Assembly (NCBI RefSeq): GCF_014841115.1
Contig: NZ_JACYTP010000007.1
Span: 124,001-188,000, forward strand
From: Photobacterium arenosum
GTDB taxonomy: Bacteria; Pseudomonadota; Gammaproteobacteria; Enterobacterales; Vibrionaceae
Reading direction: 5' to 3'
Length of the DNA stretch: 64,000 nucleotides
The translations under genes were made by a program, and so were the position numbers. Positions 51,480 to 61,208 of this stretch are shown piece by piece. The notes below the pieces were generated by a model, which saw only the letters and a list, made by a program, of their open reading frames with translations, had not been told where the DNA came from and ran no database searches. The number at the start of each line of letters is the position of its first letter. The stretch's first letter is position 1.

Positions 51480-51923
51480 TCAGGAAATGTCATTTCGGGT
51501 CTTGGCACCGCGGTTCATGGCACGCAGAATCTGCTGTGCGCAGGCCAGAGGGGAATGCGTGTCTGTGTTGATCTCAATATCGTACCGGATCCCCTCATGG
51601 ACCCGGCTTGCCTGCTCGATGGCAGAGCCTTCCAGACGATCACCCCGTTGTTTTTCCCGTTGGATCAGAAGCTCATCGGCACAGAATATCCCCACGAACA
51701 GGCATTGTTTACCGGCAAGGACGGATTGCCAGACAGCCATTTCTTCTGCGCCATTGATGGCATCGTCGACAATCACTTTCAGGCGGTTTGATTTTTCAGG
51801 CATCATCGCGATGAAGGTGTCGATACCAAGGTGCAGATAGTAATCGTTCAGACAGTGTTGCAGCTCGCGGGCAATTGAGCTTTTACCTGCACTGCTGGGT
51901 CCGTTGAGAAAGATGAGATCCAT
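51480..51923 (-). CDS. Chloramphenicol phosphotransferase-like small-molecule kinase
   Basis: A 147-residue P-loop kinase of the CPT-like family. Walker A is FLNGPSSAGKSSIARELQ, then HLGIDTFI-MMP and the late block DLEIN/YDIEINTDTHSPLACAQQIL. Members phosphorylate antibiotics or other small molecules; the substrate here is unknown. The start at 51923 puts the P-loop at the N-terminus. It lies 33 bases after the GFA gene on the same strand. Confidence 0.83.
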   Translation of the reverse strand: MDLIFLNGPSSAGKSSIARELQHCLNDYYLHLGIDTFIAMMPEKSNRLKVIVDDAINGAEEMAVWQSVLAGKQCLFVGIFCADELLIQREKQRGDRLEGSAIEQASRVHEGIRYDIEINTDTHSPLACAQQILRAMNRGAKTRNDIS

Positions 51924-51956
51924 TTTTTTCTTACGTTTAATAGTGCGCAGCAAGAG

Positions 51957-52361
51957 TTACTCCGGAAACCCCGGCAGGTGTTGAGTTAGCATACCGGCTT
52001 TGTGCCAGGATGCCTGCTCATCGCAGAAAATCTGGCAGTCAGGTGATTTAGAAGACTGCTCGTTCAGTGAACCTGCCGGCACAATCAGGGCTTTCCCGCT
52101 CTGTGACAAATAGGGCAGGTTCGCGCCGCATTGGCCGCAAAAGGCATTGGAGAAGGTGCGTGTCGGGTGGTTGTACCTCACTATGGCTTGTTCACCCTGC
52201 TCCCACCGGATATTGTTCGGCTGGGTAAAAAGGTTGGAAGCATGGGCTGAACCCGTCAGTTTTTTGCACTGATCGCAGTGGCACAAATAAAAATGAGAAA
52301 AATCGTCATCCAGTGAAAAGGTGACTGTTCCGCACAGACAACCGCCATGTAATTTACGCAT
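51957..52361 (-). CDS. GFA-family zinc protein
   Basis: A 134-residue protein of the glutathione-dependent formaldehyde-activating (GFA/DUF636) family. The zinc-binding cysteines are visible: GGCLCGTV, CHCDQCKK and FCGQCGANLPY. The actual activity of most members, including this one, is unproven. Its first codon is ATG at 52361; it appears to lead a short operon with the kinase gene. Confidence 0.87.
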   Translation of the reverse strand: MRKLHGGCLCGTVTFSLDDDFSHFYLCHCDQCKKLTGSAHASNLFTQPNNIRWEQGEQAIVRYNHPTRTFSNAFCGQCGANLPYLSQSGKALIVPAGSLNEQSSKSPDCQIFCDEQASWHKAGMLTQHLPGFPE

Positions 52362-52605
52362 TAAACATTCCTTGTTATTCGTAACCTGCTAAACGTTGGA
52401 TTTAACACTATTGCATATTGTTCAAACTGTAAATGCAAAAATAATCAACGCAATAAAGCTGGCAGCCAGCTGATGGCGTTTTTGTTTAATATTCATATTG
52501 ATGCGTAACATCATTGATAGTAGCCTGATACCAGCATGCAACATTGACGTCAGTTGGCTCAATGGCGAATTGGCATTCTCTCTTCCCTACACACAGAGAA
52601 ACTTC

Positions 52606-53532
52606 ATGGATAGAAAACATACCTTTGGTGTCATTCTGGCACTGCTTGCCGCTTTTTTTAACGGCATGGTTGGCATACTGAGTGTTAACCTGTTTCAGTC
52701 GGGCCTCTCGCCGGAAGCCGTGGCATTTTATAAATGCGTCGTTGCTTTGTTGATCATTGTGGTGTTACTGGCTGCCACCGGACAAATCGCTACCTTGCTT
52801 ACTTATGTAAAAACCAAATGGAAAGCCTTGTCTGTGTGCAGTTTCTTTGGCTTTTTCATGCTGTATTTTTTTGAAACGGCGTCCTACGAAACACTGAACG
52901 TTGCTGTGGTGGTCTTCCTGCTGTTTGGTGTCTCTACGCTGGTAACATTTTTTGCCAATGCGCTGTTTGAAAGGCGAAACCTGGTGGCGCAGGAATGGAT
53001 GTCGGTACTGTTCGCGGTACTGGGTTTGTACCTGATCTTCATGGAAAATGAGAACATCGCCAGTTCGGATAATACCGGTTTTGTGTTTGCGGTACTGGCG
53101 GGTGTGGGTTACGGGCTGTTTTTGGTGCTGAATAAGAAACTGAACATTGGCGGCGGGTTAGTTCCGGTTGGCGGCCTGCTGCTGTTTGGTGTGGTGTATC
53201 TGTTTGTTCCCTTTTCCATGTCGGGCTTTGTTGGTGTTGAAAGCGATGTCTGGTTAACCCTCTTATTGCTGGCGCTGCTGCCCACCATAGGCGGCTTCTG
53301 GTGCACGACTAAGTCCCTGACGATATTAAAAAGCCAGACGGTTCAGCTGGTTGAGCTTTCGGAGCCTATTTTTGCTTTGATGCTGGGTTTTATTTTCTTA
53401 GGTCAGTTAGTCTCGCCGATGCAGATGCTGGGCGGAGGCTGCATTTTGGGTGCGATTCTGATCCATGAAGTGAAGCTGTCCACCTTGAAATCACTGAGTA
53501 AGCGAAAAGTGGCGACGGACTCGACCCGGTAA
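52606..53532 (+). CDS. EamA/DMT-family transporter
   Basis: A 308-residue drug/metabolite transporter with ten helices in two EamA repeats (GVILALLAAFFNGMVGILSVNLFQ; second repeat VQLVELSEPIFALMLGFIFLGQLVSPMQMLGGGCILGAILI). The substrate is unknown. The ATG at 52606 directly precedes the first helix; the longer frame from 52498 would add 36 non-hydrophobic residues. A terminator follows. The ~240-bp gap upstream shows no recognisable feature. Confidence 0.85.
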   Translation: MDRKHTFGVILALLAAFFNGMVGILSVNLFQSGLSPEAVAFYKCVVALLIIVVLLAATGQIATLLTYVKTKWKALSVCSFFGFFMLYFFETASYETLNVAVVVFLLFGVSTLVTFFANALFERRNLVAQEWMSVLFAVLGLYLIFMENENIASSDNTGFVFAVLAGVGYGLFLVLNKKLNIGGGLVPVGGLLLFGVVYLFVPFSMSGFVGVESDVWLTLLLLALLPTIGGFWCTTKSLTILKSQTVQLVELSEPIFALMLGFIFLGQLVSPMQMLGGGCILGAILIHEVKLSTLKSLSKRKVATDSTR

Positions 53533-53567
53533 ACTTTCCTCTTCTTATCTGCATACACTACAGATCA

Positions 53568-53596
53568 AACAGCCAGCCTCAGACTGGCTGTTTTTT
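53568..53596 (+). terminator. Terminator after the EamA gene
   Basis: Stem AACAGCCAG / CTGGCTGTT with a 7-base loop, ending in a run of T residues. Confidence 0.92.
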
Positions 53597-53945
53597 GTTG
53601 CCTCAAAGCGCAGTGTACACACGCGCTTTGTTAGTATTTCCTTGTTCGTCCTGGCCGAGGTGCTTTTTCTGCCGGAGTGGTTTTTATCGCTGGAAAAGCA
53701 TATTGAACAGCGTGCCAGACCTATCAACCTCTGACTTTTCAAGCCTTAGAATGTGATTAAGAGCGGAGGTGCTCCGTCTGTTTAACTGCCCGGATTGGAG
53801 ATGATTTTTTATCGGTCGCGCTTTTCCCGGTTATTTTGCGGTCTGTTTGCGAAAATGCACTATTGTTAACACAGCTGGGTTAGCCGTTCAGGGTTTACCA
53901 TGCCCATTTTTCCTTTCTCTATTTTCTCTCGTCGATCTCCCTCAC

Positions 53946-54105
53946 ATTGTCGACAATTCTATTCATCCAGATTTACTTTGTGTTAACAATTGGCTTGTTT
54001 TTTATCTTTTATAGGTCTATTTTTTCCTTGTTGATTAAGTATTGTTGACAATGTTGGTTGATTGGGAGGTTGGAGAGAACTGTGAGTATTGATATTGTAG
54101 ACAAT
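53946..54105 (+). promoter_or_regulatory. Three copies of a GntR/FadR-type operator
   Basis: The 12-bp palindrome ATTGT-N-GACAAT occurs at 53946-53957 (N=C), 54041-54052 (N=T) and 54094-54105 (N=A). The first two are upstream of the GntR gene, the third just inside its start. A looser TTGTGTTAACAAT is near 53978. They are likely sites for the encoded regulator and imply autoregulation. The 53600-53945 stretch holds no convincing gene. Confidence 0.78.
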
Positions 54106-54801
54106 GTGCAAGATCCCACGCTGACTGTGAGCGGTAAAGCTGACGCTGTAAAAGAGCCGACCAAATCCAACAGTTTGCTGGAAGTGCTGGTAGAGCGCAT
54201 CGTCACCGGGGTTTTTCCTGCCGGCAGCAAGATATCTGAACCTGAACTGGCCCGCCAGTTTGCCGTTAGCCGCGGCCCGCTGCGTGAAGCCATGATGCGG
54301 GTTGAAGCCTTGGGTTTGGTCGAGCGCATTCCCCATGTCGGCGCCCGGGTCGTTGCACTCAGCCCGCAGAAACTGGCTGAAATCTATGCGGTGCGGGAAG
54401 CGTTGGAAGGTATGGCGGCGCGTCAGGCCTGTGAAAAAATCACTGATGAAGAAATTGCCGGGCTGGAAGTCTTATTGCAAACCCATCAGACCCATATTGA
54501 GCAGGTCGAGGGTGCCTCCTATTTTCATCAGCACGGTGATTTCGATTTCCACTACCGGATCATCAAAGCCAGTCGAAACAGCAAGTTAATCAGCTTGTTG
54601 TGCGATGAGCTTTATCACTTGCTGCGTATGTACCGCTATCAATCACCGCGTTCGCATTCACGTCCGGAGCGGGCACTGAACGAGCACACACAGATTCTGG
54701 CAGCGATAAAGGAGCGCGACGGCGAACTGGCTGAAATGCTGATGCGTCGCCACATAATGCGCAGCAGAACACTGATCGAAAGTCAGTTAAAAAAGGACTG
54801 A
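54082..54801 (+). CDS. GntR-family (FadR subfamily) regulator of the prp genes
   Basis: A 239-residue regulator with N-terminal winged HTH (SEPELARQFAVSRGPLREAMMRVEALGLVERIPHVGARV) and an FCD-type C-terminal ligand domain. Its place directly before prpB suggests control of propionate catabolism; such regulators have been called PrpQ in related bacteria, from memory. A GTG start at 54082 with GGAGAGAACT upstream is chosen; a TTG at 54058 is the alternative. Confidence 0.87.
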   Translation: MSIDIVDNVQDPTLTVSGKADAVKEPTKSNSLLEVLVERIVTGVFPAGSKISEPELARQFAVSRGPLREAMMRVEALGLVERIPHVGARVVALSPQKLAEIYAVREALEGMAARQACEKITDEEIAGLEVLLQTHQTHIEQVEGASYFHQHGDFDFHYRIIKASRNSKLISLLCDELYHLLRMYRYQSPRSHSRPERALNEHTQILAAIKERDGELAEMLMRRHIMRSRTLIESQLKKD

Positions 54802-54855
54802 TACTCAGCAGAATGCGTTCTGCCGGATAATTCTTACAACAACAAGGAGCAAGTT

Positions 54856-55725
54856 ATGAAGCCAGGACAGCGTTTCCGTCAGGCTGTTGCAGATAACCAC
54901 CCGCTGCAGGTGGTGGGTACGATCAATCCATACTGCGCCATGATGGCAAAGCAGGTGGGTCACCAGGCTATTTACCTGTCTGGTGGCGGGATCGCCAACG
55001 CCTCTTATGGCCTGCCGGATCTGGGGATCACTACTCTGAATGATGTGACGGAAGACGTGCGCCGGATCACCGCCGCCTGTGACCTGCCGATGCTGGTGGA
55101 TATTGATACCGGTTTTGGCGGTGCATTCAATATTGCCCGCACCATTCGCGAAATGGAGCGGGCCGGTGCCGCCGCGGTACATATGGAAGATCAGGTGGCG
55201 CAGAAACGCTGCGGACACCGTCCGAATAAAGCCATTGTCAGTCAGGCTGAAATGGTGGATCGCATTAAAGCGGCAGTTGATGCCCGTCAGGATGACAGCT
55301 TTGTCATCATGGCCCGTACCGATGCGCTGGCCGTTGAAGGGATGGATGCTGCGATCGAGCGGGCCATTGCCTGTGTTGAAGCCGGTGCCGACATGATTTT
55401 CCCGGAAGCCATGATTTCTCTCGAGCAGTATCGCCAGTTTGTTGATGCGGTAAAAGTGCCCGTGCTGGCAAACATCACAGAGTTTGGTGCAACGCCGTTG
55501 TTTTCCTGCGAAGAGCTGGCCGCGCAGGGTGTCGACATGGTGCTTTATCCATTGTCAGCATTTCGTGCCATGAACAAAGCGGCACTGAATGTCTATCAGC
55601 ATCTGATGACAGACGGCCACCAGCGCAACGTGGTTGAGCAGATGCAAACCCGTGAAGAGCTTTATGATTATCTTGGCTACCATGAATATGAGCAAAAGCT
55701 GGACAAACTGTTCAGCGGACAGTGA
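54856..55725 (+). CDS. prpB: 2-methylisocitrate lyase
   Basis: A 289-residue isocitrate-lyase-superfamily enzyme cleaving 2-methylisocitrate to pyruvate and succinate. The catalytic loop [12 protein letters not shown] (Cys ~119) and metal site VDIDTGFGG are present, as are the PrpB blocks [20 protein letters not shown] and [21 protein letters not shown] precedes the ATG. It is the first enzyme gene after the regulator. Confidence 0.96.
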   Translation: MKPGQRFRQAVADNHPLQVVGTINPYCAMMAKQVGHQAIYLSGGGIANASYGLPDLGITTLNDVTEDVRRITAACDLPMLVDIDTGFGGAFNIARTIREMERAGAAAVHMEDQVAQKRCGHRPNKAIVSQAEMVDRIKAAVDARQDDSFVIMARTDALAVEGMDAAIERAIACVEAGADMIFPEAMISLEQYRQFVDAVKVPVLANITEFGATPLFSCEELAAQGVDMVLYPLSAFRAMNKAALNVYQHLMTDGHQRNVVEQMQTREELYDYLGYHEYEQKLDKLFSGQ

Positions 55726-55740
55726 CAACATGCGCGGATA

Positions 55741-55850
55741 TTCCCTCCCCTTGGCAAGGAGAGGGTTAGGGTGGGGTTCGTATGGTGTGCGCAGATTCAG
55801 AAATTGTGTCCGGTAACCCCCTCATAGCCTCCCCTTGAAAAGGGGGAGGG
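55741..55850. repeat. Dispersed ~110-bp repeat, copy 2
   Basis: Second copy of the element at 49804-49910, between prpB and prpC: CCCTCCCCTTGGCAAGGAGAGGG at the left, GTGCGCAGATTCAGAAATTGTG in the middle, and AACCCCCTCATAGCCTCCCCTTGAAAAGGGGGAGG at the right. Inside an operon it would give a strong intercistronic hairpin. Confidence 0.82.
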
Positions 55851-55943
55851 ACAGAAAGAATTCATGCAACAGAAGAAGAGAAGGCGTACGAAGTCAGCGT
55901 CTCAATCCAATAACGTGACGACCAGTAACAAAAGGAGCCTGTA

Positions 55944-57131
55944 ATGACTGCGACACAATCAGTGACAGCGGACAAAGAAAACACGGCAAACAAGGACAGT
56001 TCACTCAACAAGCCACTGGGCGGGGCAGGTCTGCGCGGTCAGAGTGCCGGCAGCACCGCACTGTGTACCGTGGGTAAAACCGGTACCGGCCTGACATACC
56101 GTGGCTATGACATCACGGATCTGGCGCACAATGCCCAGTTCGAAGAAGTGGCTTATCTGCTGCTGAAAGGCAAACTGCCGACCCAGGCTGAGCTGGATCA
56201 GTACAAAGCGACACTGAAAGCTAAACGCGGCTTGCCCGATGCATTGAAAACCGTACTGGAAGCGATTCCGGCACAGGCGCACCCGATGGACGTTATGCGT
56301 ACCGGCTGCTCCATGCTGGGTAACTTGGATCAGGAAACGGATTTCAGCCAGCAGGCAGACAAAACCGACACTTTACTGGCTATGCTGCCTGCCATCATTT
56401 GCTACTGGTACCGCTACAGCCACGACGGGGTGCGCATCGATACCGCCAGTTCTGAGCAGGATTGTACCGGCGGATATTTTCTGGAAATGCTGACCGGTAA
56501 GACGCCGTCGGAACTGCATAAGCAGGTTATGCATTGCTCGCTGATCCTTTATGCCGAGCATGAGTTCAATGCCTCGACCTTCACCGCTCGTGTCTGCGCT
56601 TCCACGCTCTCTGATCTGCATTCATGCATTACGGCGGCGATCGGCAGCCTGCGCGGCCCGCTGCACGGCGGAGCGAATGAAGCGGCGATGGCGATGATCG
56701 AACACTGGAAAACCCCGGACGAAGCGGAAAGCAATATCCTCACTATGCTGGCGAACAAAGACAAAATCATGGGCTTTGGTCATGCAATTTATCGCGACTC
56801 AGATCCACGTAACGCGCTCATCAAAGAGTGGGCACGTAAGTTGTCGGCCGATGCCGGTGACGCCCATTTATACGCGGTGTCTGAGCGGGTGGAAGCGGTG
56901 ATGAAACGCGAAAAAGGCCTGTTTGCAAACGCGGACTTTTTCCATGCCTCGGCGTACCATTTTATGGGCATTCCCACCAAGTTGTTTACGCCGATCTTTG
57001 TCATGAGCCGCGTCACCGGCTGGGCCGCGCATGTATATGAGCAGCGTGAGAATAACCGCATCATCCGGCCGAGTGCAGATTATATCGGCCCGGATCATCA
57101 GGACTGGCTGCCGATAGACCAACGCGTCTAG
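55944..57131 (+). CDS. prpC: 2-methylcitrate synthase
   Basis: A 395-residue citrate-synthase-family enzyme condensing propionyl-CoA and oxaloacetate. Family blocks include GLTYRGYDITDLA, AEHEFNASTFTARVCASTLSD, the catalytic His in PLHGGANEAAM and MGFGHAIYRDSDPRN. A ~40-residue polar N-terminal extension precedes the domain. AAAAGGAG lies before the ATG. The 218-bp gap from prpB contains the dispersed repeat. Confidence 0.95.
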   Translation: MTATQSVTADKENTANKDSSLNKPLGGAGLRGQSAGSTALCTVGKTGTGLTYRGYDITDLAHNAQFEEVAYLLLKGKLPTQAELDQYKATLKAKRGLPDALKTVLEAIPAQAHPMDVMRTGCSMLGNLDQETDFSQQADKTDTLLAMLPAIICYWYRYSHDGVRIDTASSEQDCTGGYFLEMLTGKTPSELHKQVMHCSLILYAEHEFNASTFTARVCASTLSDLHSCITAAIGSLRGPLHGGANEAAMAMIEHWKTPDEAESNILTMLANKDKIMGFGHAIYRDSDPRNALIKEWARKLSADAGDAHLYAVSERVEAVMKREKGLFANADFFHASAYHFMGIPTKLFTPIFVMSRVTGWAAHVYEQRENNRIIRPSADYIGPDHQDWLPIDQRV

Positions 57132-57146
57132 CCGTTAACTTATTTA

Positions 57147-57167
57147 CCTCCCCGCCAACCGGGGAGG
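57147..57167. other. Intercistronic hairpin between prpC and prpD
   Basis: CCTCCCC-N7-GGGGAGG, similar in character to the arms of the dispersed repeat. It lacks a T-run, so a role in mRNA stability rather than termination is more likely. Confidence 0.5.
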
Positions 57168-57214
57168 ACTAACCACACAGACTAATAACGACTCAGAAGT
57201 AAAAGGAAAGATGA

Positions 57215-58666
57215 ATGAGCCTCAACGTTGAACTGAATGAACGCCCGCAGCCGGATGAACTGCTGGTAAAAATTGCCGATTATGTGGCCAATAGCGAAGT
57301 TACCTCAGCCGAGGCCTATAACACCGCCCGTAACTGCCTGATGGATACTCTGGGCTGTGGCCTGCTGGCACTGCGCTTCCCTGAATGCACCAAGCACCTG
57401 GGCCCGACAGTGCCGGGTACGACGGTACTGAACGGCGCGCGTGTACCGGGAACCTCCCATGAGCTGGACCCGATCACCGCTGCGTTTAACATCGGCTGCA
57501 TCATTCGCTGGCTGGATTTCAATGACACCTGGCTGGCCGCAGAATGGGGCCATCCGTCCGACAACCTGGGCGGTATTCTGGCCACGGCTGACTACCTGAG
57601 CCGTGTTGCTGTTTCGGAAGGCAAAGCGCCGCTGACCATGCGCGACGTGCTGACCGCCATGATCAAAGCCCATGAAATTCAGGGCGTACTGGCGCTGGAA
57701 AACAGCTATAACCGCGTAGGTCTGGATCATGTGTTGCTGGTGCGTGTGGCATCAACGGCTGTGGTGACTAAGATGCTGGGCGGAAACCGCGATCAGATTA
57801 TAGATGCCGTGTCTCAGGCCTGGGTCGATGGCTGTGCGCTGCGCACCTATCGTCATGCGCCGAATGCCGGCTCCCGTAAATCCTGGGCCGCGGGTGATGC
57901 CACCTCCCGTGCCGTTCGTCTGGCGATGATCACCATGAAAGGCGAAATGGGTCTGCCGTCTGTGCTGACTGCACCTAAATGGGGTTATTACGATGTGCTG
58001 TTCAACGGCCAGCCGTTCAGGCTGAATCAGGATTTTGGCAGCTATGTGATGGAAAATGTGCTGTTTAAGATCTCTTTCCCGGCAGAGTTCCACGCCCAGA
58101 CAGCGGTAGAATGTGCGGTGACACTGCATGATCAGGTAAAGAACCGTCTGGATGACATCGAACGTATCGAAGTGACCACGCACGAATCTGCCATTCGCAT
58201 TATTTCCAAATCCGGCGATCTGGCCAACCCTGCCGACCGCGATCACTGCCTGCAGTACATGATTGCTGTGCCTCTGATTCACGGCGATCTGATTGCAGAG
58301 CACTATGAAGATGACTTCCACCGTGGCGACAGCCGCATTGATGTGCTGCGCAGCAAAATGGAAATCATTGAAGATAAGCGTTACAGCGCCGAATATCTGG
58401 AATCAGACAAACGCTCGATTGCCAATGCTATTCAGATTTTCTTCAACGATGGCACCAGCACCGAGAAGGTCTCGGTCGAGTACCCGATTGGTCACCGTCG
58501 TCGCCGTGAAGAAGGCATTCCTGTGCTGGAGCGTAAGTTCAGACGCAACCTGCTGACCCGCTTCCCGCAGGGCATGAGCGATAAGATTGTTGAGCTCTGT
58601 AGTGATCAGGCCAAGCTGGAAGCCACCCCGGTGAATGAGTTTATGGCGATGTTTGCCATTAACTGA
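57215..58666 (+). CDS. prpD: 2-methylcitrate dehydratase
   Basis: A 483-residue MmgE/PrpD-family protein that dehydrates 2-methylcitrate to cis-2-methylaconitate. Recognised blocks are [69 protein letters not shown] and [18 protein letters not shown]. acnD and prpF are absent, so this organism uses the PrpD route as in enteric bacteria; rehydration would need a housekeeping aconitase. prpE is not in the window. Confidence 0.95.
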   Translation: MSLNVELNERPQPDELLVKIADYVANSEVTSAEAYNTARNCLMDTLGCGLLALRFPECTKHLGPTVPGTTVLNGARVPGTSHELDPITAAFNIGCIIRWLDFNDTWLAAEWGHPSDNLGGILATADYLSRVAVSEGKAPLTMRDVLTAMIKAHEIQGVLALENSYNRVGLDHVLLVRVASTAVVTKMLGGNRDQIIDAVSQAWVDGCALRTYRHAPNAGSRKSWAAGDATSRAVRLAMITMKGEMGLPSVLTAPKWGYYDVLFNGQPFRLNQDFGSYVMENVLFKISFPAEFHAQTAVECAVTLHDQVKNRLDDIERIEVTTHESAIRIISKSGDLANPADRDHCLQYMIAVPLIHGDLIAEHYEDDFHRGDSRIDVLRSKMEIIEDKRYSAEYLESDKRSIANAIQIFFNDGTSTEKVSVEYPIGHRRRREEGIPVLERKFRRNLLTRFPQGMSDKIVELCSDQAKLEATPVNEFMAMFAIN

Positions 58667-58697
58667 TCACAATGTGGAATTGCCCATCTGTAACAGA

Positions 58698-58725
58698 AAC
58701 CGGCGTATTGAGCGCCGGTTTTTTT
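58698..58725 (+). terminator. Terminator of the prp operon
   Basis: Stem AACCGGCG / CGCCGGTT with a 7-base loop, followed by seven T residues. Confidence 0.93.
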
Positions 58726-59426
58726 GTCTGTTCTTAATCGTATGATCACACAAGACAAGGCTGCGCATCAGTGAAGAACGGGCTGGGAAATGGCTTTTCT
58801 CAATTGTTCAAGTACATACTCAGCAGATACCAGGATCACAAACTTCACTGTGGGTAACCGAAACGTGCTGTCTGTCACCGGCATTGCCGGAAAGGCCTGA
58901 CTCATCGGCCAGTGTGGCGGCGCCAATGTCTGATGGTTGGTATTATTGGATCTTGGGCTGCACTCTGTTAATTCCAGATGCAGTCTGGGTAGTTGCGTCA
59001 GCATGCTCACCTCAATTTACAGGCAGGAGTTTTCCTGTCATCCCTCAAAAAAATAAACGCACTGAAAGTAAGGCTAATGGCTCTCTAGCTATTGATATAA
59101 GGGCGAAAAAGCGAACTTCAAGTCTCTGTACTCAGGTTCTTTATGGTTCACGATAAAAAATGAGAACAATATTGATCTGGTGCATCTCAGGGTAGCTGAC
59201 TGAGCAGTAGAATGCGGGCTGAGTTCGGCTGATGTCCTATTTTGCTCTGCGAGGTCAAGGTGTTGCATTTTTGTCAGACGGCCAGTGTGCTTATTGAACG
59301 TGTTCACACGGCACCGGAAGGTATTGCCCGGCTGAGACAGCCGCTGGCGGCTCTGTCTGACGTGTCGGGCTTGCTGGCATTAATCGAAGATTTCTCCGCC
59401 GTCACGCAAGTGTCTGAGGTGGCCTG
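58726..59426. other. 700-bp interval without a recognisable intact gene
   Basis: Several short open frames occur on both strands but none shows a known family. The stretch occupies the place where menF normally precedes menD in vibrios. A 61-codon frame (59242-59427) ends on the menD start (TGATG) and could be translated, but it does not resemble the MenF C-terminus as I remember it. Confidence 0.5.
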
Positions 59427-59427
59427 A
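59242..59427 (+). CDS. Small open reading frame abutting menD, possible remnant
   Basis: A 61-codon frame starting with TTG whose stop overlaps the menD ATG. The end (LSDVSGLLALIEDFSAVTQVSEVA) is moderately hydrophobic and not recognised. Stop-start overlap is typical of coupled genes, but no ribosome-binding site is evident for it. It could be the tail of a decayed upstream gene. Confidence 0.25.
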   Translation: MLCEVKVLHFCQTASVLIERVHTAPEGIARLRQPLAALSDVSGLLALIEDFSAVTQVSEVA

Positions 59428-61208
59428 TGATTGGAGAACAGGCTCACCTGAACCGGATCTGGGCACGAACCCTGCTCGAAGAATTGTCCCGCCTGGGGGT
59501 GACTGAGATCTGTCTCGCCCCCGGTTCACGCTCGACACCACTGGCGCTGGAAGCCGCCGCGCATCCGGTACTGAATCTGCATACCCATTTTGATGAGCGC
59601 GGCCTGGGCTTTCTTGCGCTCGGTATGGCCAAAGCCAGCGACCAGCCTGTAGCGGTTATCGTAACCTCCGGCACCGCCGTGGCCAATCTGTTACCGGCTG
59701 TGGTTGAAGCGGGGCTGACCGGTGAAAAGCTGGTGCTGCTGACCGCCGACCGGCCTGCCGAATTGATCGGCTGCGGCGCCAATCAGGCGATCTGCCAGCC
59801 GGGAATCTTCTCTTCTCATGTGACCGCCAGCCTGGATTTGCCCAGCCCTTCTGTGTCTGTCCCGTTAAGCTGGCTGCTGACATCGGTAGATGAGCTGTTG
59901 TTTCGCCAGCACCAGCAGGGTGGCGCGGTGCACATAAACTGCCCGTTTCCGGAGCCTTTGTATTCGCCTGACCCGCCGGATGAATCGTGCTATTACACAG
60001 GATTGCTCGCTCACTGGCGAGTCACGGAACAGCCTTATACCTGTGTGTCTGTTCAGCCTGCACGGGTCACTGTGCCTGATGATATTCAGGCGCTGCGCAG
60101 CAAAAAGACGGTCATTATCGCCGGTGGCATGTCTGTTTCAGACGCGCAGGCGGTGGCCGCACTGGCGGCAGCGCTGGAATGTCCGCTGCTGTGTGATCCG
60201 CAGTCGGGGATCGGCAGTGACTGGGCGCATTACGATCTCTGGCTGCAGGTTGACGAGCTGGCCGCGCCGCTGAATGAGTGCAATCTGATCCTCCAGTTTG
60301 GCTCGCGCCTGATTTCTAAGCGCCTGACTCAGTGGATTGCCCGGCAGGCCAGTGAAAGGCAGGGCGATTACTGGTATGTATCGGCCGACAGGGCGCGCCA
60401 CAATCCGGACCACCTGCCGCAACGCCATTTTGTCGCGAGTATTGCTGACTGGGCAAACATGGCCCTGGCAGCGTTAGCAAATACCGCCGCTGATGATCCG
60501 CTGCCCGGACAGATGCATCAGCAGTCACAACAGCTTCAGCAGCACAAGGGACATGATCCGCAGTGGCGACAGGCACTGCGGCAGACGGCGCTGCAGGTTC
60601 ATGCCAGAGTCGGCAGCTATTTAGCGGCCTGTGGTGCAATGTCGGAGCTGGCACTGGCGATGGATCTGAGCCTCAGAGGCCAGCAGGCGAGCCTCTTTCT
60701 GGGTAACAGCCTGATTGCCCGGCTGGTCGACATGTTTACCGTAGTTAACGGGCGTACTGTTTACACTAACCGGGGCGCTTCGGGTATTGACGGGCTGGTT
60801 GCCGCTGCGGCAGGGGTGCAGCGTACCAGCGGCAGTCCTTTGATCTTGCTGCTGGGGGATACTTCGCTGCTGCATGATCTGAATTCACTGGCGTTATTGA
60901 CTCACAGCAAAACACCTGTGGTTATCGTCGTAACGAACAACGACGGCGGTGCCATTTTTGATCTGCTGCCTGTCCCGCCGGACAGTAAACAGCATCTGTA
61001 CCAGATGCCGCATGGCTATCAGTTCGAACATGCTGCCCGTCAGTTTGGGCTGGCGTATTGTAAAACCGCGACACTGTCTGCTTATCAAACGGTTGTGAAT
61101 GAGCATTTGCTTGCCGGGACAGGCGCGCTACTGGTGGAGATTCAGACGCCGCCGGGAGAAGCCTGCGAGCAGCTCAGTCAGTTCATCAGAGATTTGCATG
61201 CTCTGTAG
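59427..61208 (+). CDS. menD: SEPHCHC synthase (menaquinone biosynthesis)
   Basis: A 593-residue thiamine-diphosphate enzyme that joins isochorismate and 2-oxoglutarate in menaquinone synthesis. Typical MenD blocks: CLAPGSRSTPLALEAA, HTHFDERGLGFLALGMAKAS, VIVTSGTAVANLLPAVVEA, TADRPAEL-GCGANQAI, NRGASGIDGLVAAAAGV and the ThDP motif GDTSLLHDLNSLAL...VIVVTNNDGG. GAGGTGG precedes the ATG. It overlaps menH by 11 bases. Confidence 0.96.
   Translation: MIGEQAHLNRIWARTLLEELSRLGVTEICLAPGSRSTPLALEAAAHPVLNLHTHFDERGLGFLALGMAKASDQPVAVIVTSGTAVANLLPAVVEAGLTGEKLVLLTADRPAELIGCGANQAICQPGIFSSHVTASLDLPSPSVSVPLSWLLTSVDELLFRQHQQGGAVHINCPFPEPLYSPDPPDESCYYTGLLAHWRVTEQPYTCVSVQPARVTVPDDIQALRSKKTVIIAGGMSVSDAQAVAALAAALECPLLCDPQSGIGSDWAHYDLWLQVDELAAPLNECNLILQFGSRLISKRLTQWIARQASERQGDYWYVSADRARHNPDHLPQRHFVASIADWANMALAALANTAADDPLPGQMHQQSQQLQQHKGHDPQWRQALRQTALQVHARVGSYLAACGAMSELALAMDLSLRGQQASLFLGNSLIARLVDMFTVVNGRTVYTNRGASGIDGLVAAAAGVQRTSGSPLILLLGDTSLLHDLNSLALLTHSKTPVVIVVTNNDGGAIFDLLPVPPDSKQHLYQMPHGYQFEHAARQFGLAYCKTATLSAYQTVVNEHLLAGTGALLVEIQTPPGEACEQLSQFIRDLHAL

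Noticed and set aside
53545-53742. 65-codon minus-strand frame after the EamA gene
   Set aside because: It runs through the terminator hairpin and looks like random sequence.
58768-59156. Short frames on both strands between prpD and menD as possible genes
   Set aside because: None shows a known domain, signal peptide or convincing ribosome-binding site.
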